64,000 nt of DNA. Origin: Nocardia jejuensis NBRC 103114. Its GTDB lineage: Bacteria; Actinomycetota; Actinomycetes; Mycobacteriales; Mycobacteriaceae. The DNA lies in the NCBI RefSeq assembly GCF_001613145.1, contig NZ_BDBU01000019.1, positions 1-64,000 on the forward strand. The letters run 5' to 3'. Positions 24,482 through 33,770 of this stretch are shown here, piece after piece; the first letter of the stretch is position 1, and every line of letters starts with the position of its first letter. Both the position numbers and the translations under genes were made by a program. The notes beneath the pieces were generated by a model that worked only from the letters and a program-made list of their open reading frames with translations, did no database searches and was not told where the DNA came from.

Positions 24482-25501
24482 ATGCATTCTCAGATGACCG
24501 TACGCGAGGTAGCAGACCGGATCGTCGAGCTCGGCCTTGTCGATACAGCAGCCGTATCAGCGCTGGATCCGCGGGATCTCGACTACGCCTTGGACGACTT
24601 CGGAGCCACAGAGTGTCTCGGGGTCCTGCTGCTACTCGACGATCTGAAGGTTCGATACAGCACAGACTACAAAACCTTCCGCCACGCGTGCGAGGACAAC
24701 GCCTGGGCATACCGCACAGAACTGGCGCGGGTTGCCGCGTGCGGACGTGGGGCATTCACGTTCACCGAGGTTGAGTTGATCAACACAGCCGAAGGGAACC
24801 ACCTGCTGCGATTCCGATGCAATGGACAATCACACAACTGGCCGATCATGCACGGACCGACCGAAAACACCGACGCCCAGACGATATTCTGTTGGGCTCT
24901 TGGCGAACTGATGCCACGGGACTCACCAGCCCGATGGTGCACAGTGACCCCGGCTGATCCATACGTGACCTCGGAAGCCTACTTCGGGGACCCGGCCACT
25001 CTCAACGAACTCGGCGGACCGTTCGATCTCCGATTCGAGCCAATCATGGCGAGCCCCAGCATCGCCTGTCACGAGCCCGATTCTGCTGAAACCGAGCACC
25101 TCCACAACTGGCTGCACACCCAGCAAGCACGGTTTCCTGACTGGATCGCAACCTACGGCCACCAGATCGCCTGGGATCACTCCCCCGAGTCGGTAGAAGC
25201 GTTGGGCGCCATCGTGTTACGCCGCATACCGACACTCGACGACGTGACCGATCCGGCGAATGCAGAATTCATCGACAGCGCAAGCTGGTACATCGGCGAA
25301 ACATTGCGCTTGATCAAGGGCGGCCGATGGGCTTATCGCGACGGCGATCCAGAGAAGTTCCTCTATGACGGCCTTCCGTTCGTCGAGCAATACGGGGACA
25401 GTGCCCACCGAGTCGTTCCGCACCGCGCCCTACGCGTGCTGATCAAACGCGCCGATCCTCACTACCTTCGCCAACGATACGACGCTTTCGCCACGCAATA
25501 G
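24482..25501 (+). CDS. Hypothetical cytosolic protein
   Basis: 339 residues from ATG at 24482 (MHSQMTVREVADRIVELGLV). The N-terminus is helical and acidic. The middle is Cys/Trp-containing (FCWALGELMP, YVTSEAYFGDP), and the C-terminal third reads like a globular alpha/beta domain (NAEFIDSASWYIGETLRLIK). It resembles uncharacterised single-domain actinobacterial proteins, but I recognise no catalytic motif. A weak purine-rich site (AAAAAGG) lies about 12 nt upstream. Confidence 0.6.
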   Translation: MHSQMTVREVADRIVELGLVDTAAVSALDPRDLDYALDDFGATECLGVLLLLDDLKVRYSTDYKTFRHACEDNAWAYRTELARVAACGRGAFTFTEVELINTAEGNHLLRFRCNGQSHNWPIMHGPTENTDAQTIFCWALGELMPRDSPARWCTVTPADPYVTSEAYFGDPATLNELGGPFDLRFEPIMASPSIACHEPDSAETEHLHNWLHTQQARFPDWIATYGHQIAWDHSPESVEALGAIVLRRIPTLDDVTDPANAEFIDSASWYIGETLRLIKGGRWAYRDGDPEKFLYDGLPFVEQYGDSAHRVVPHRALRVLIKRADPHYLRQRYDAFATQ

Positions 25502-25767
25502 AGGCCGTGGCTGCTGCGCGCGATGTGCCCCTCGGGCCGGGGCACCACCGCGCCGGCGAACGCCGCACCGGGAGAGACCACAGACCCGCCGGCCTCCGAG
25601 GCTATCGGGCAGGCACTCCACGCCCAACTGCGCCCCGTTCACCTGATCGCTGAGCGCCGTGCTCGTGAGACCGTAGCCGTCCCGCCGATCTATGAACAGG
25701 CTGCTAGACCCCGAAATTAGCGATCCGACCTCTACACGTGGAGACAGACTCGGCGCACATCTGTAGC
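25502..25767. other. Short intergenic stretch
   Basis: No supported gene. A 65-codon plus-strand frame (25523-25720) has no ribosome site. The words TAGCGATC and GCGATC recur near the following hairpin. Confidence 0.3.
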
Positions 25768-25801
25768 AGATCGCTATTCCCAGTCTTGGGAATAGCGATC
25801 T
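25768..25801. promoter_or_regulatory. Perfect 15-bp inverted repeat in a gene leader
   Basis: AGATCGCTATTCCCA, loop GTCT, and exact reverse complement. It lies 72 bp before the start of the hypothetical gene at 25874. It has no T tract, so it is either an operator-like palindrome or an RNA stem in the leader rather than an intrinsic terminator. Confidence 0.55.
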
Positions 25802-25873
25802 GTGCTGCGCTGCAATGCTGGACTTCCGGTTCTGGCCACCGGCGGAGCCATCACCATCGCGGCAGGAGCCCGG

Positions 25874-26644
25874 ATGCTGAACTCAGCAGACCGAACCGAT
25901 AGAGACCAGTTCGCGTCGCGCATCGTTGAACAACTGCTCACTCGGGGAATGCGCAACCCCTCTTACAATCCGGCCAGTTTCCAGATCCGATACGACAGCA
26001 AGACTCTGGACCTCCACAACATCTTCCACGAGTTTCGCAAACTACACCCACGGGAATGGAACGAGTGGATCGAACACGTGGTCTCCACGATTCTTTCACC
26101 CCACCGCACACCACAGACATGGGAAGAAGCACGGACATTGCTGCGCCCGGTTCTGCGCCGCCGCTTGCAGCACACCCCGACAGCACTTCCACAACGAACC
26201 CCATACCCGCTCATCGACGAACTCGTAGCGATAGACCTACCCAACACAATAATGTTCCCCACCCGAACCCAACTGGAGAACTGGGGTGTCTCCACCGACG
26301 ACGCATTCGACACCGCGCAACGAAACCTCTCCGCAGAGATTTCGTGGAAAGCGCTACCAGATAACACGATTACGCACATTGTGACCGAGGATCCAAGCTA
26401 CCTCACCTCATGGCTCCTCGTACCCGGTTGGCTGGTAACGGTCTCCCACACATTCACTCATCCACCTGTCGCCTTCATCCCGGACGACAGCACACTGATC
26501 ATCGCCCCCAACAACCGGATCATAGACGAGCCCTTCCTCCGGGCCATTAGGAATAAATACCGCACTGCCGCACGACCATTGTCTCCAACCGGCTACACCA
26601 TCAACAGTTCTGGACGCGTGATTCAGATCAATCCGGTCTGCTAG
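25874..26644 (+). CDS. Hypothetical protein, DUF1444-like features
   Basis: 256 residues from ATG with AGGAG 6 nt upstream, preferred over a GTG at 25802 that abuts the hairpin. A polar helical N-terminus (SRIVEQLLTRGMRNPSYNPA) is followed by a globular domain (RYDSKTLDLHNIFHEFRKL, WEEARTLLRPVLRRR, FIPDDSTLIIAPNNR). No membrane helix or catalytic motif is visible. The pattern resembles DUF1444-type proteins of unknown role; this is a loose impression. The Tn3 element begins 79 bp after the stop. Confidence 0.6.
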   Translation: MLNSADRTDRDQFASRIVEQLLTRGMRNPSYNPASFQIRYDSKTLDLHNIFHEFRKLHPREWNEWIEHVVSTILSPHRTPQTWEEARTLLRPVLRRRLQHTPTALPQRTPYPLIDELVAIDLPNTIMFPTRTQLENWGVSTDDAFDTAQRNLSAEISWKALPDNTITHIVTEDPSYLTSWLLVPGWLVTVSHTFTHPPVAFIPDDSTLIIAPNNRIIDEPFLRAIRNKYRTAARPLSPTGYTINSSGRVIQINPVC

Positions 26645-26722
26645 CCCAAACCTCGTCACACACCAGAAGCCCTTGTATCGCGCACGCCATAAACGGGATC
26701 GGCCGACAGGGCCCCGGCCGTA

Positions 26723-26760
26723 GGGATGCTGGCAAGGATCGTGTCACCAGCCGCAAGCCG
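26723..26760 (+). repeat. Left terminal inverted repeat (Tn3-type)
   Basis: It begins GGGATGCTGGC and continues AAGGATCGTGTCACCAGCCG, followed by CAAG. The core is identical over 24 bp to the reverse complement of the right end. Confidence 0.85.
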
Positions 26761-26776
26761 GTCTGAAAGACCGAGC

Positions 26777-26812
26777 GTAGTGCTGGTAAGACTCGTGTCA
26801 TCTACCGCAATC
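26777..26812 (+). repeat. Subterminal repeat resembling the transposon end
   Basis: GTGCTGGTAAGACTCGTGTC and following bases match the left terminal repeat at about 26 of 36 positions, 54 bp inside it. It is either a second, older transposon end or a subterminal transposase-binding repeat. Confidence 0.5.
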
Positions 26813-26818
26813 GCATTT

Positions 26819-27700
26819 CGGGGCCTACGACCAGAACATATTCACCGAACACCACTCCCGCTATGGTCGCCGCAGTGCGCTGATCTACTGGAGCGTCGAG
26901 CGCAACGGATCGGTGGTCGTGCACTCCCAGCTGCTCAACTGCTCCGCCTCGGAAGTCCACGCGATGGTCGACGGGCACAATCCACCACGGGACTGAGATG
27001 GCCGTGGAATCCTCGTATGTCGATACACACGGCCAGTCCGACATCGGCTTCGGGATCACGAAATTGCTGGGATTCGACCTGCTGCCTCGGATCAAGCGGA
27101 TCAATAAGGTGAAGCTGTACCGGCCGACGGTCGGGGGACTCCGGACCTGTGGCCCGACCTGAAACCAGCCATGACGCGGCCCATCAACTGGACGAAGATC
27201 GCTGAGCAGTATGACCAGATGGTGAAGTATGCGACCGCAATCCGCACCGGTACCGCATCGACCGAGGCGATCCTGCGCCGGTTCATGAAGGCCAACTCCG
27301 CGCACCCGACCTACCAAGCGGTGATCGAATTAGGACGTGCGCAAAAGACAGTGTTTCTGGCCCGCTACCTGCGATCGAGAGAGCTTCAGCGGGAGATCAA
27401 CAGCGGCCTGAATGTGGTCGAAGCCTGGAACGACGCGAACCAGGTCATCTTGTATGGCAAGAACTCCGAGATCGCCTCGACGAACAGGAAATGTCGGTGT
27501 TGTGCCTGCGGATCTGCCAGGCCGCCCTGGTGTAGGTGAACGTACTGATGATTCAGGACATCCTCGACGACCCCGACAACCCGATCGAGCTGGGCGTCGA
27601 GGACGAACGCGGCCTGACGCGGCTGTTCTGGTCGCATGTACTCCCTTACGGCGAGGTCAAGGTCAACATGAACACTCGCTCGCACTCGGTACGTAGGTGA
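26819..27700 (+). pseudogene. Tn3-family transposase, 3' fragment with frameshifts
   Basis: The pieces can be joined across frames. They read YDQNIFTEHHSRYGRRSALIYWSVE..., then (new frame) SSYVDTHGQSDIGFG and LLGFDLLPRIKRINKVKLYR, then TRPINWTKIAEQYDQMVKYA and AILRRFMKANSAHPTYQAVI, then LTRLFWSHVLPYGEVKVNMN. These are successive conserved blocks of the Tn3 DDE transposase C-terminal domain, including DTHGQS (a catalytic Asp). The N-terminal two thirds are gone, and at least three frameshifts or stops separate the blocks, so it is not functional. Confidence 0.9.
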
Positions 27701-27769
27701 CGCCCCAGGCTTGATCGAGTGACCGACTCGGTCGACTTCCCAGCCAGGGGTAGTGGCTAGTTTGTCGAC

Positions 27770-29977
27770 ATGGTTATAGATCCGCTGTGGGACGGCTTGG
27801 AATCAGTGCCATGGGCTGAGCTGCATCATGCCTACGGATCGGCTGAGGACGTGCCGGAGCAGTTGCTCCAACTCCAGTCCAGCACCGACGACGAAGCCGC
27901 GACAGCGTTGCACGAGCTGTTCGGGAGCATTTGGCATCAGGGCACGGTCTACTCCGCGACTGCGTACGCGGTACCGTTCCTGGCTCGATTGGCCGGCGCG
28001 GGTATCCAAACCTGCGGCGTCCTGGATCTCTTGGCAGCGATTGCCGCCAGCACCGATGAACGAGGAGTCGCCGAACCAGGCGCCGCTCGACACGCAGTCG
28101 CACAACAGTGGCCGCTGCTGCGCCCCTTCATGGACGACGCCGACGAGCAGACCCGACGTACCGCGCTCCACATCATGATCCGAACGCAACGCAGCGAACT
28201 GCTTCTCCCCTTGCTGCTCGAGCGGTGGGAGTTCGAGACCGAGCCATGGGTACGGACCGACATCCTCACTGCCGCACAAAAGCTCGACGACCTGCTGGCT
28301 CGTGACCTGGCGATCGCAGCGTTGGGACCGGCCGAAGCCCCGCAGACCCGCCTGCGCGCGGCCACAACCTGCATCGCGGCTGGCACGCCATGGGAGGGTG
28401 AGGTGTACGCAGCCGGAACTGCCTGGCTCGCCGATGACTTGGGGCACCACATCATTGGACAGCTGGACGACCACATCACCGACCTGGTAGACGCCCTCGT
28501 TCATCACTGTGACATTGCAACCGCCGCGGACCTGATCACCCTCGCGCTCACCAACTCGGGCCCTTCCGCTGAGTTGATCCGGCGCTGCGGCATGTCCGAG
28601 GCCGAGCGGCTTTCTGCCGAATTCCGCAGCGCCGCAAAGATATTCGTTCCTGTGCTGGCCACTGTGGCGACAAAAGGAGTGGTGGAGGAGTATGTCAGGC
28701 GCAGTGCAGTGAATCTGCTGTGCGCGTTCGGCCCCGAGTCCGCCCCGGGCTTGGCCGACAAACTGGCCACACTCGCTGGACTCCCCGAAAGCCCGGAGCT
28801 TGCCGATGCGGCGGTGGCGTGTCTGGTGCAGTGGCGAGATCCACGGGCCACCTTCTTGCTGGCCCAGGAGTTACCCACACGGCCGGAAGCCTTGTCGCAG
28901 ATGGCCGAGGCATGCGCGTCGTTCGAGTTATCGGCGCCCTTGCTCGATGCGATCCGGAACCGACTCTCACAACTGGCCGAGCCCTCCTCCTCTTCCTCCT
29001 CCGACGGCCCCTTCTCCGGCATCTCTCGGCACAACGAGCTCATCGGGCTGTTCCGGATCCTGCGCACCTGGGCAGCACACGCACACATCGCCAGTCCTGA
29101 GGTAATCAACCTCCTCAACAGTGGATCGTTGAGCCGTATTCAAGCAGTGGCCGCACTCACCGCGCTCGCCGCGATGGGCATCGAACCGCAGTGGACCGTT
29201 GACATGCTCACGCAGTTTGCCACCCAAAAAACCGGCTTCAGCACCCTTGATGCGGCTACCGCATTGCACGAACTGACCGGACACACCGAGCCCTTGCTGA
29301 CAGCCATCGAAAACGGCATCCAGAAAAGCCCTATCGCACGCATGGCGGCAGAGGCCAGCCTGTCACTGGCTCCCTCCGAACGGCTGGTGACCGCATTGAC
29401 AAATAAGGTGGCTCCGCCACCGTCACCGGACGCCCCCGCACATGAACTCATCGAGCGTGTGCAGATCGCACGGTTATGGGTGCATCACGGCGGTGAACCG
29501 GCAGCGGTTCTCCCAGTCCTGACTCGGGTGTTGCACCGACCCCCTCGGACCGACCTCTGGACAGTGATCGACGCCGCAAACCTGGCCGCACGAATCGGTC
29601 CAGCGGCCGAAGAACTACTTCCCGCGCTGGCTTCACTGCTCGATTCCCCCCGACTCCGCCCAGCCGCAGTCCGCGCATTACTGAATATCGCCCCAGCCCA
29701 ATACAACACCGAGATAGCCAGAGCCGAATTGATTGACATGATCGTGGCGGACCTACCGAAAACCGACTCCCTCTATCAGCAACAGCCCATCGAGCTGTTC
29801 GAAGAGCTGGGCCCCTCGGCCTTGACCCCTGATGTCGTGAATACGTTGCGGCAGCTCGCCGTACAAGACCGCAGGATGGTGAGGGCCCGTTCAGCCCCTG
29901 AATCGATTCAGAACGACGAGTCGTTCCGGCGGAGCATTCTCGCGATCATCGCTGACCAGACGCCGCCCAAGTCCTGA
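27770..29977 (+). CDS. HEAT-repeat protein carried by the transposon
   Basis: 735 residues, almost entirely helical HEAT/Armadillo-type repeats. The N-terminal signature (WAELHHAYGSAEDVPEQL, then GSIWHQGTVYSATAYAVPFL) is typical of actinobacterial HEAT proteins linked to immunity or SUKH/polymorphic-toxin loci. There is no catalytic motif, so it should be a binding scaffold. TAGTTT eight bases before ATG suggests a leaderless transcript. The gene is intact while both transposition genes around it are broken, which argues for selection on this cargo (inference). Confidence 0.8.
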   Translation: MVIDPLWDGLESVPWAELHHAYGSAEDVPEQLLQLQSSTDDEAATALHELFGSIWHQGTVYSATAYAVPFLARLAGAGIQTCGVLDLLAAIAASTDERGVAEPGAARHAVAQQWPLLRPFMDDADEQTRRTALHIMIRTQRSELLLPLLLERWEFETEPWVRTDILTAAQKLDDLLARDLAIAALGPAEAPQTRLRAATTCIAAGTPWEGEVYAAGTAWLADDLGHHIIGQLDDHITDLVDALVHHCDIATAADLITLALTNSGPSAELIRRCGMSEAERLSAEFRSAAKIFVPVLATVATKGVVEEYVRRSAVNLLCAFGPESAPGLADKLATLAGLPESPELADAAVACLVQWRDPRATFLLAQELPTRPEALSQMAEACASFELSAPLLDAIRNRLSQLAEPSSSSSSDGPFSGISRHNELIGLFRILRTWAAHAHIASPEVINLLNSGSLSRIQAVAALTALAAMGIEPQWTVDMLTQFATQKTGFSTLDAATALHELTGHTEPLLTAIENGIQKSPIARMAAEASLSLAPSERLVTALTNKVAPPPSPDAPAHELIERVQIARLWVHHGGEPAAVLPVLTRVLHRPPRTDLWTVIDAANLAARIGPAAEELLPALASLLDSPRLRPAAVRALLNIAPAQYNTEIARAELIDMIVADLPKTDSLYQQQPIELFEELGPSALTPDVVNTLRQLAVQDRRMVRARSAPESIQNDESFRRSILAIIADQTPPKS

Positions 29978-30109
29978 TTCTCTTCACTGCCCCGAACCCC
30001 TGAAACTGTCATGAAGTGCAAGGTACGAACGGTGTTGCTGGCGTAGTGGTGGTGTTCCGTAGGCCGTCGGCCACCGGAACACAACGACGCGCAAACTCCG
30101 ACCCTCGCC

Positions 30110-30352
30110 ATGGTCGCCGAGTTCGAAGCCAGCCTGAACCACCTGCGCAGCCGCGAAGGCATGGCCAAGGCCCGCGCGAAGGGCCGACTCAAGGACAAAC
30201 AGCCGAAACTGCCTCTGGCAGCACGTAAAACGTTCGACCGCCGCTAACACGACTCCGCCGACGCCGCGAGCCTTGCCGACCTCGCCGAGGAAGACAGCGT
30301 CGGCCGCTCTACCATCCACCGCATCATCAGCGGTGCCACGCCACGGACCTAA
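30110..30352 (+). pseudogene. Serine resolvase, 3' fragment with internal stop
   Basis: MVAEFEASLNHLRSREGMAK followed by ARAKGRLKDKQPKL is the conserved end of the catalytic domain and hinge of Tn3-type resolvases. The frame has a TAA at 30245-30247. The C-terminal HTH (SVGRSTIHRIISGATPRT) continues in the same frame to 30352. The N-terminal catalytic part with the serine is missing. Confidence 0.85.
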
Positions 30353-30355
30353 TCC

Positions 30356-30393
30356 TCACTTGCGGCTGGTGACACGATCCTTACCGAGACCCC
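30356..30393 (-). repeat. Right terminal inverted repeat (Tn3-type)
   Basis: Read on the minus strand it begins GGGGTCTCGGT and then matches the left end core exactly for 24 bp. It follows directly after the resolvase fragment, as expected for an end of a Tn3-family element. Confidence 0.85.
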
Positions 30394-30689
30394 TGTAGCG
30401 ATATGACATGGATTCGGTTCGAACAAGCCTTGGCGGCTTTGCCTCGTCCGATCATCCAGCCACCCAGGAATTCCTCGGGTGGCGACGGCATCTCCTCTGG
30501 CATGGATCCCCGCCAATCACGCTGAATCAACGTGCCCGGGCGGGATAGGAAGCCGTTAAAGACATCGCCACCGGGGTGTCTGCCGGTTGATCAGCGAAGT
30601 GCCGGGCCGCAAACCCGATCGCCGGCAAGCGGTCCCCGCGCTGACACCTCACTCCGTCCAGCATCCCGGCGAGGTGCGGCGACAGCAAT

Positions 30690-30717
30690 TGCAGTAATTC
30701 GATCGTTCGATACAATA
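30690..30717 (+). promoter_or_regulatory. Promoter with embedded operator, leaderless enoyl-CoA hydratase gene
   Basis: TTGCAG (30690-30695), 16-bp spacer and TACAAT (30712-30717), with ATG only five bases later, so the transcript should be leaderless. The spacer and -10 contain ATTCGATCGTTCGATACAAT (30698-30717), which is 19/20 identical to the word in front of the APC permease gene. Confidence 0.65.
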
Positions 30718-30722
30718 GCTTC

Positions 30723-31532
30723 ATGCTTTCCGACACCGACATCGGGGCCGACACCGCCGGCCACGACCTCATCACCCTTGAGCACCGCGGACCGGTCTCG
30801 CTGGTGACCCTGAACCGCCCCGAAGTACGCAACGCCCTGTCCCAGCAGATGTTGCATGAACTGCTCCAAGCACTGACTGCGGCGAACGAACGGACGGACT
30901 CCCACGCCATCGTGCTGACCGGTGCCGGTCCAGCATTCTGCTCTGGTGACGACCTCGACGAAGCAGCACGAACCGATGCCAAAACCTTCGACCGAAGCAT
31001 CGAATTACTGCAGCAAGCCACCAGACTGCTGCTCGATTCAAGCAAGCCCAGTGTCGCCGCCCTCAACGGCGCGGCCATCGGGGGCGGCCTTGAGTTGACT
31101 CTTGCCTGCGATCTACGAGTGGCCGCAGAACACACGACCATCGCGTGTCCCGAGGTTACCTGGGGACTGACCCACACCAATGGTGCATCAGTGCTACTAC
31201 CTGCACTGATCGGACTCGGCCGAGCACAGGAAATGATGCTCACCGGTCGCAGCCACAACGCAACATGGGCCCTGACATCAGGTCTGATCAGCGAGGTACT
31301 ACGTCAGGAACAACTCCTCGACCGCGCAATAGAACTCGCCAGCGAGCTGGCCGAGCGCGCAAACACCGTGAGATTGATTCGACAGTTGCTTCGTCAGACC
31401 AGCAGCGAGATGATCACCCGAGCACTCGAGCGAGAATCGCACACTGCAGCGCACGCCCGACGCTCCCACGCCGCAATAACAGGACTGCGCACGTTCGCCG
31501 ACCGGCACGAACGGAAGGGACCACAGCAGTGA
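30723..31532 (+). CDS. Enoyl-CoA hydratase/isomerase-family protein
   Basis: 269 residues. Crotonase landmarks are SLVTLNRPEVRNALS, the oxyanion-forming FCSGDDL and the second oxyanion site GAAIGGGLELTLACD (with one catalytic-type Glu), and PEVTWGL (a second Glu). The Glu pair supports hydratase activity. In the context of BadH- and BadI-like proteins a BadK-like cyclohexenecarboxyl-CoA hydratase is plausible, but the C-terminus is not diagnostic. The stop codon overlaps the ligase start (TGATG), so the two are coupled. Confidence 0.8.
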   Translation: MLSDTDIGADTAGHDLITLEHRGPVSLVTLNRPEVRNALSQQMLHELLQALTAANERTDSHAIVLTGAGPAFCSGDDLDEAARTDAKTFDRSIELLQQATRLLLDSSKPSVAALNGAAIGGGLELTLACDLRVAAEHTTIACPEVTWGLTHTNGASVLLPALIGLGRAQEMMLTGRSHNATWALTSGLISEVLRQEQLLDRAIELASELAERANTVRLIRQLLRQTSSEMITRALERESHTAAHARRSHAAITGLRTFADRHERKGPQQ

Positions 31533-33115
31533 TGCCTGCTCGAGCAACGACATTGGCGGACTACCTCGACACGCACGCCCGGACCCGCCCTGACCACACC
31601 GCCCTACACATCGAGAACGAGACACTCACCTATAGCCAACTGGCCCACCAGGTTCACTCGGTCGCATCCGGATTCACCGCCCACGGCATCGGACCGAACG
31701 AGACTGTAGCCCTCGTACTCCCCAATTGCATCGAGTTCGTTGTGGCATGGCTGGCATTGGGAAGAATCGGCGCTATAACAGCACCGGTCAACACCTCGTT
31801 GGGAACGGACGGGCTAGCGCACGCACTGCATCTCAGCGGCGCGACGAATGCGATCGTAGATGTCCGGTTCGCAGCAACCGTCAAGGCGGCACTACCCCGA
31901 GCCACCAACATAGACACCATCCTTCTTCGCGGCGATACCCCGGAACCAGACCTGAACACGGTCACCGTCAAAAAGTGGTCCGACCTCTACACACCTCCCA
32001 CTCACGCTCGACAGAACCACGTCCACCCGGGTGACGCAAGCATTCTGCTGTTCACTTCCGGAAGCACGGGCCGCTCCAAGGCATGTGTACTACCTCATCG
32101 CTACGTCACACGCCAAGCCGAGATTTTCATCGAACAGCTCAAACTCTCACCAACCGACGTACTGTTCTGCCCATTTCCCCTGTTCCACGCCGATGCAGCA
32201 ATCTTCACCGTCGCCCCAGCACTGATTCTGGGTGCAACCGCGGCACTGGTCGAACGATTCTCAGTACGCCGATTCTGGGACCAAATTCGCCACTACCACG
32301 CCACCGTGTTCGATTTCATGGGCGCCACACTGACGATGTTGCACAAACAACACCCCGCTCCGGATGACCTGGACAATCCTGCCCGCCTGGGATGGGGTGT
32401 ACCGCTACCAGACTGGGCACAGAGCTTCGAGCGCAGGTTCGGCCTGGAACTGGTCGAGGTCTACGGGCTCAGCGACGCCGGCATCGTCCTGTACAACCGC
32501 CCCGGCGAACCTCGGCATCCGGGATCGTGTGGACACCCCATTGGCTCCTTCGACGTGCGAATACTCGATGAAGACGGGTTCGAAGCACCCACCGGGCAGA
32601 CCGGGGAAATCTGCATTCGACCACGCGAACCACACATCATCATGACCGAATACCTCGGCATGCCCGACGCCACCGCGCAAGCATTCCGTGGTTGCTGGTT
32701 CCACACCGGCGATCGCGCCTACCAAGACGAGGACAGATACTTCTATTTCGTCGGACGCAACCAGGACGTGATCCGCCGTCGCGGTGAAAACATTTCTGCG
32801 CTAGATATCGAAGACACAATCAGTAAACATCCCGCAGTCCTCGAGGTCGCCGCATTCGGTGTGCCGAGCGAACTGACCGACGACGAGGTCATGGTCACCG
32901 TCGTCGTGCGCAGAGGCCACAGCCTCACCGCCCCCGAACTGCTGGAATACTGCGACCACCACCTACCCACACACATGGCGCCCCGATATATCGAATTCGA
33001 CGACAACCTTCCCAAGACACCGACGGAAAAGGTCGAAAAACACGTTCTCCGAACACGCGGGCCTAGCGACACCACCTTCGACCGCGACACCAGAAAGCCC
33101 CGGACATCACGCTGA
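31532..33115 (+). CDS. Acyl-CoA ligase (AMP-binding), AliA-like role
   Basis: 527 residues from ATG at 31532; a longer upstream frame is just the shadow of the hydratase. Adenylation motifs: LLFTSGSTGRSKACVLPH (P-loop), YGLSDAG (motif A5, Thr/Glu positions altered to Asp), WFHTGDR, GRNQDVIRRRGENIS and the C-terminal Lys region PKTPTEKVEK. The enzyme should activate a carboxylic acid to its CoA thioester. With the BadH/BadI-like pair the substrate could be cyclohexanecarboxylate or a related alicyclic acid. That is inferred from neighbours, not from the pocket. Confidence 0.85.
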   Translation: MPARATTLADYLDTHARTRPDHTALHIENETLTYSQLAHQVHSVASGFTAHGIGPNETVALVLPNCIEFVVAWLALGRIGAITAPVNTSLGTDGLAHALHLSGATNAIVDVRFAATVKAALPRATNIDTILLRGDTPEPDLNTVTVKKWSDLYTPPTHARQNHVHPGDASILLFTSGSTGRSKACVLPHRYVTRQAEIFIEQLKLSPTDVLFCPFPLFHADAAIFTVAPALILGATAALVERFSVRRFWDQIRHYHATVFDFMGATLTMLHKQHPAPDDLDNPARLGWGVPLPDWAQSFERRFGLELVEVYGLSDAGIVLYNRPGEPRHPGSCGHPIGSFDVRILDEDGFEAPTGQTGEICIRPREPHIIMTEYLGMPDATAQAFRGCWFHTGDRAYQDEDRYFYFVGRNQDVIRRRGENISALDIEDTISKHPAVLEVAAFGVPSELTDDEVMVTVVVRRGHSLTAPELLEYCDHHLPTHMAPRYIEFDDNLPKTPTEKVEKHVLRTRGPSDTTFDRDTRKPRTSR

Positions 33116-33249
33116 CGAACAGCGCTGACTCACACATCATTCACTGCCACCGATAGTCCCTTTATCGCCACCGTGCCGCCTCGTGCACCCGGTGGCCCGT
33201 CATCGATGCGCTGACGATGAACCTCAAGTCACTGGACCTCGAGTTATTC

Positions 33250-33770
33250 CGCGGTGGCTTCCTGGCGACAAACAGCAGCAGCACTGAGGTTCCCCGCTGA
33301 TCGGGAGAGCGGATAATCTGGTTCCAGACAGAACCTGTTGATGGTAACCAGCTTCGAACTCGTCGGATGATCGCCAGTCCAGCATCTTCTGGGTGCGCTG
33401 AGTTGTACCAGCCGTCGAGGTAAGCGAACGGGGCGTTCTCGGTCTCATCGCGAGTCCGCCAGGTCCGCCGGTAGACCAGTTCGGTCTCGAGCGTGGAGAA
33501 GAAGCTCTCCCATCAACCCATCGTCGTAACGTCACCGACAGAACCTATTGATTGCGCAGTATCGTCTACGAGCTCGATCGGGTGTCGGCTGTTCTGCTCG
33601 ACGAACTGCATGATCACTGCCGGTCGAGCTGACCTGGAGGCGCAATACGCACTCGCAGAACGCAATACATCGTTGACCTGCTCGAGTTCGGCGACTCGAT
33701 TCTTCAACGCGCGGTTCTCAGCGGCCATGTCGGTGCTCGGCCTGTCCGTCCGCTCACCGGCGTCGTCGGC
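33250..33770 (-). pseudogene. IS3-family transposase remnant (OrfA/OrfB pieces)
   Basis: On the minus strand, ENRALKNRVAELEQVNDVLR followed by SASAYCASRSARP is the end of OrfA. VIMQFVEQNSRHPIE is the start of OrfB. After a break the frame reads pieces of the OrfB end: ESFFSTLETELVYRRTWRTR, then YLDGWYN, then QKMLDWRSSDEFEAGYHQ. The middle of OrfB with the DDE residues is deleted and several frameshifts are present. The element is dead. Confidence 0.8.

Larger units (their letters stand above)
26723..30393. mobile_element. Degenerate Tn3-family transposon with HEAT-repeat cargo (3.67 kb)
   Basis: It is bounded by 38-bp terminal inverted repeats that begin GGG[GA]T and contain an exact 24-bp core (26734-26757 versus 30359-30382, opposite strands). 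Inside, in order: a decayed transposase 3' part, an intact HEAT-repeat gene and a decayed resolvase 3' part. The flanking five bases (CCGTA and TGTAG) do not match, so no clean target duplication remains. The element looks immobile by itself. Confidence 0.8.

Noticed and set aside
30527..31258. Minus-strand 243-codon frame across the enoyl-CoA hydratase
   Set aside because: It lacks domain content, while the plus strand has clear crotonase motifs and a promoter.
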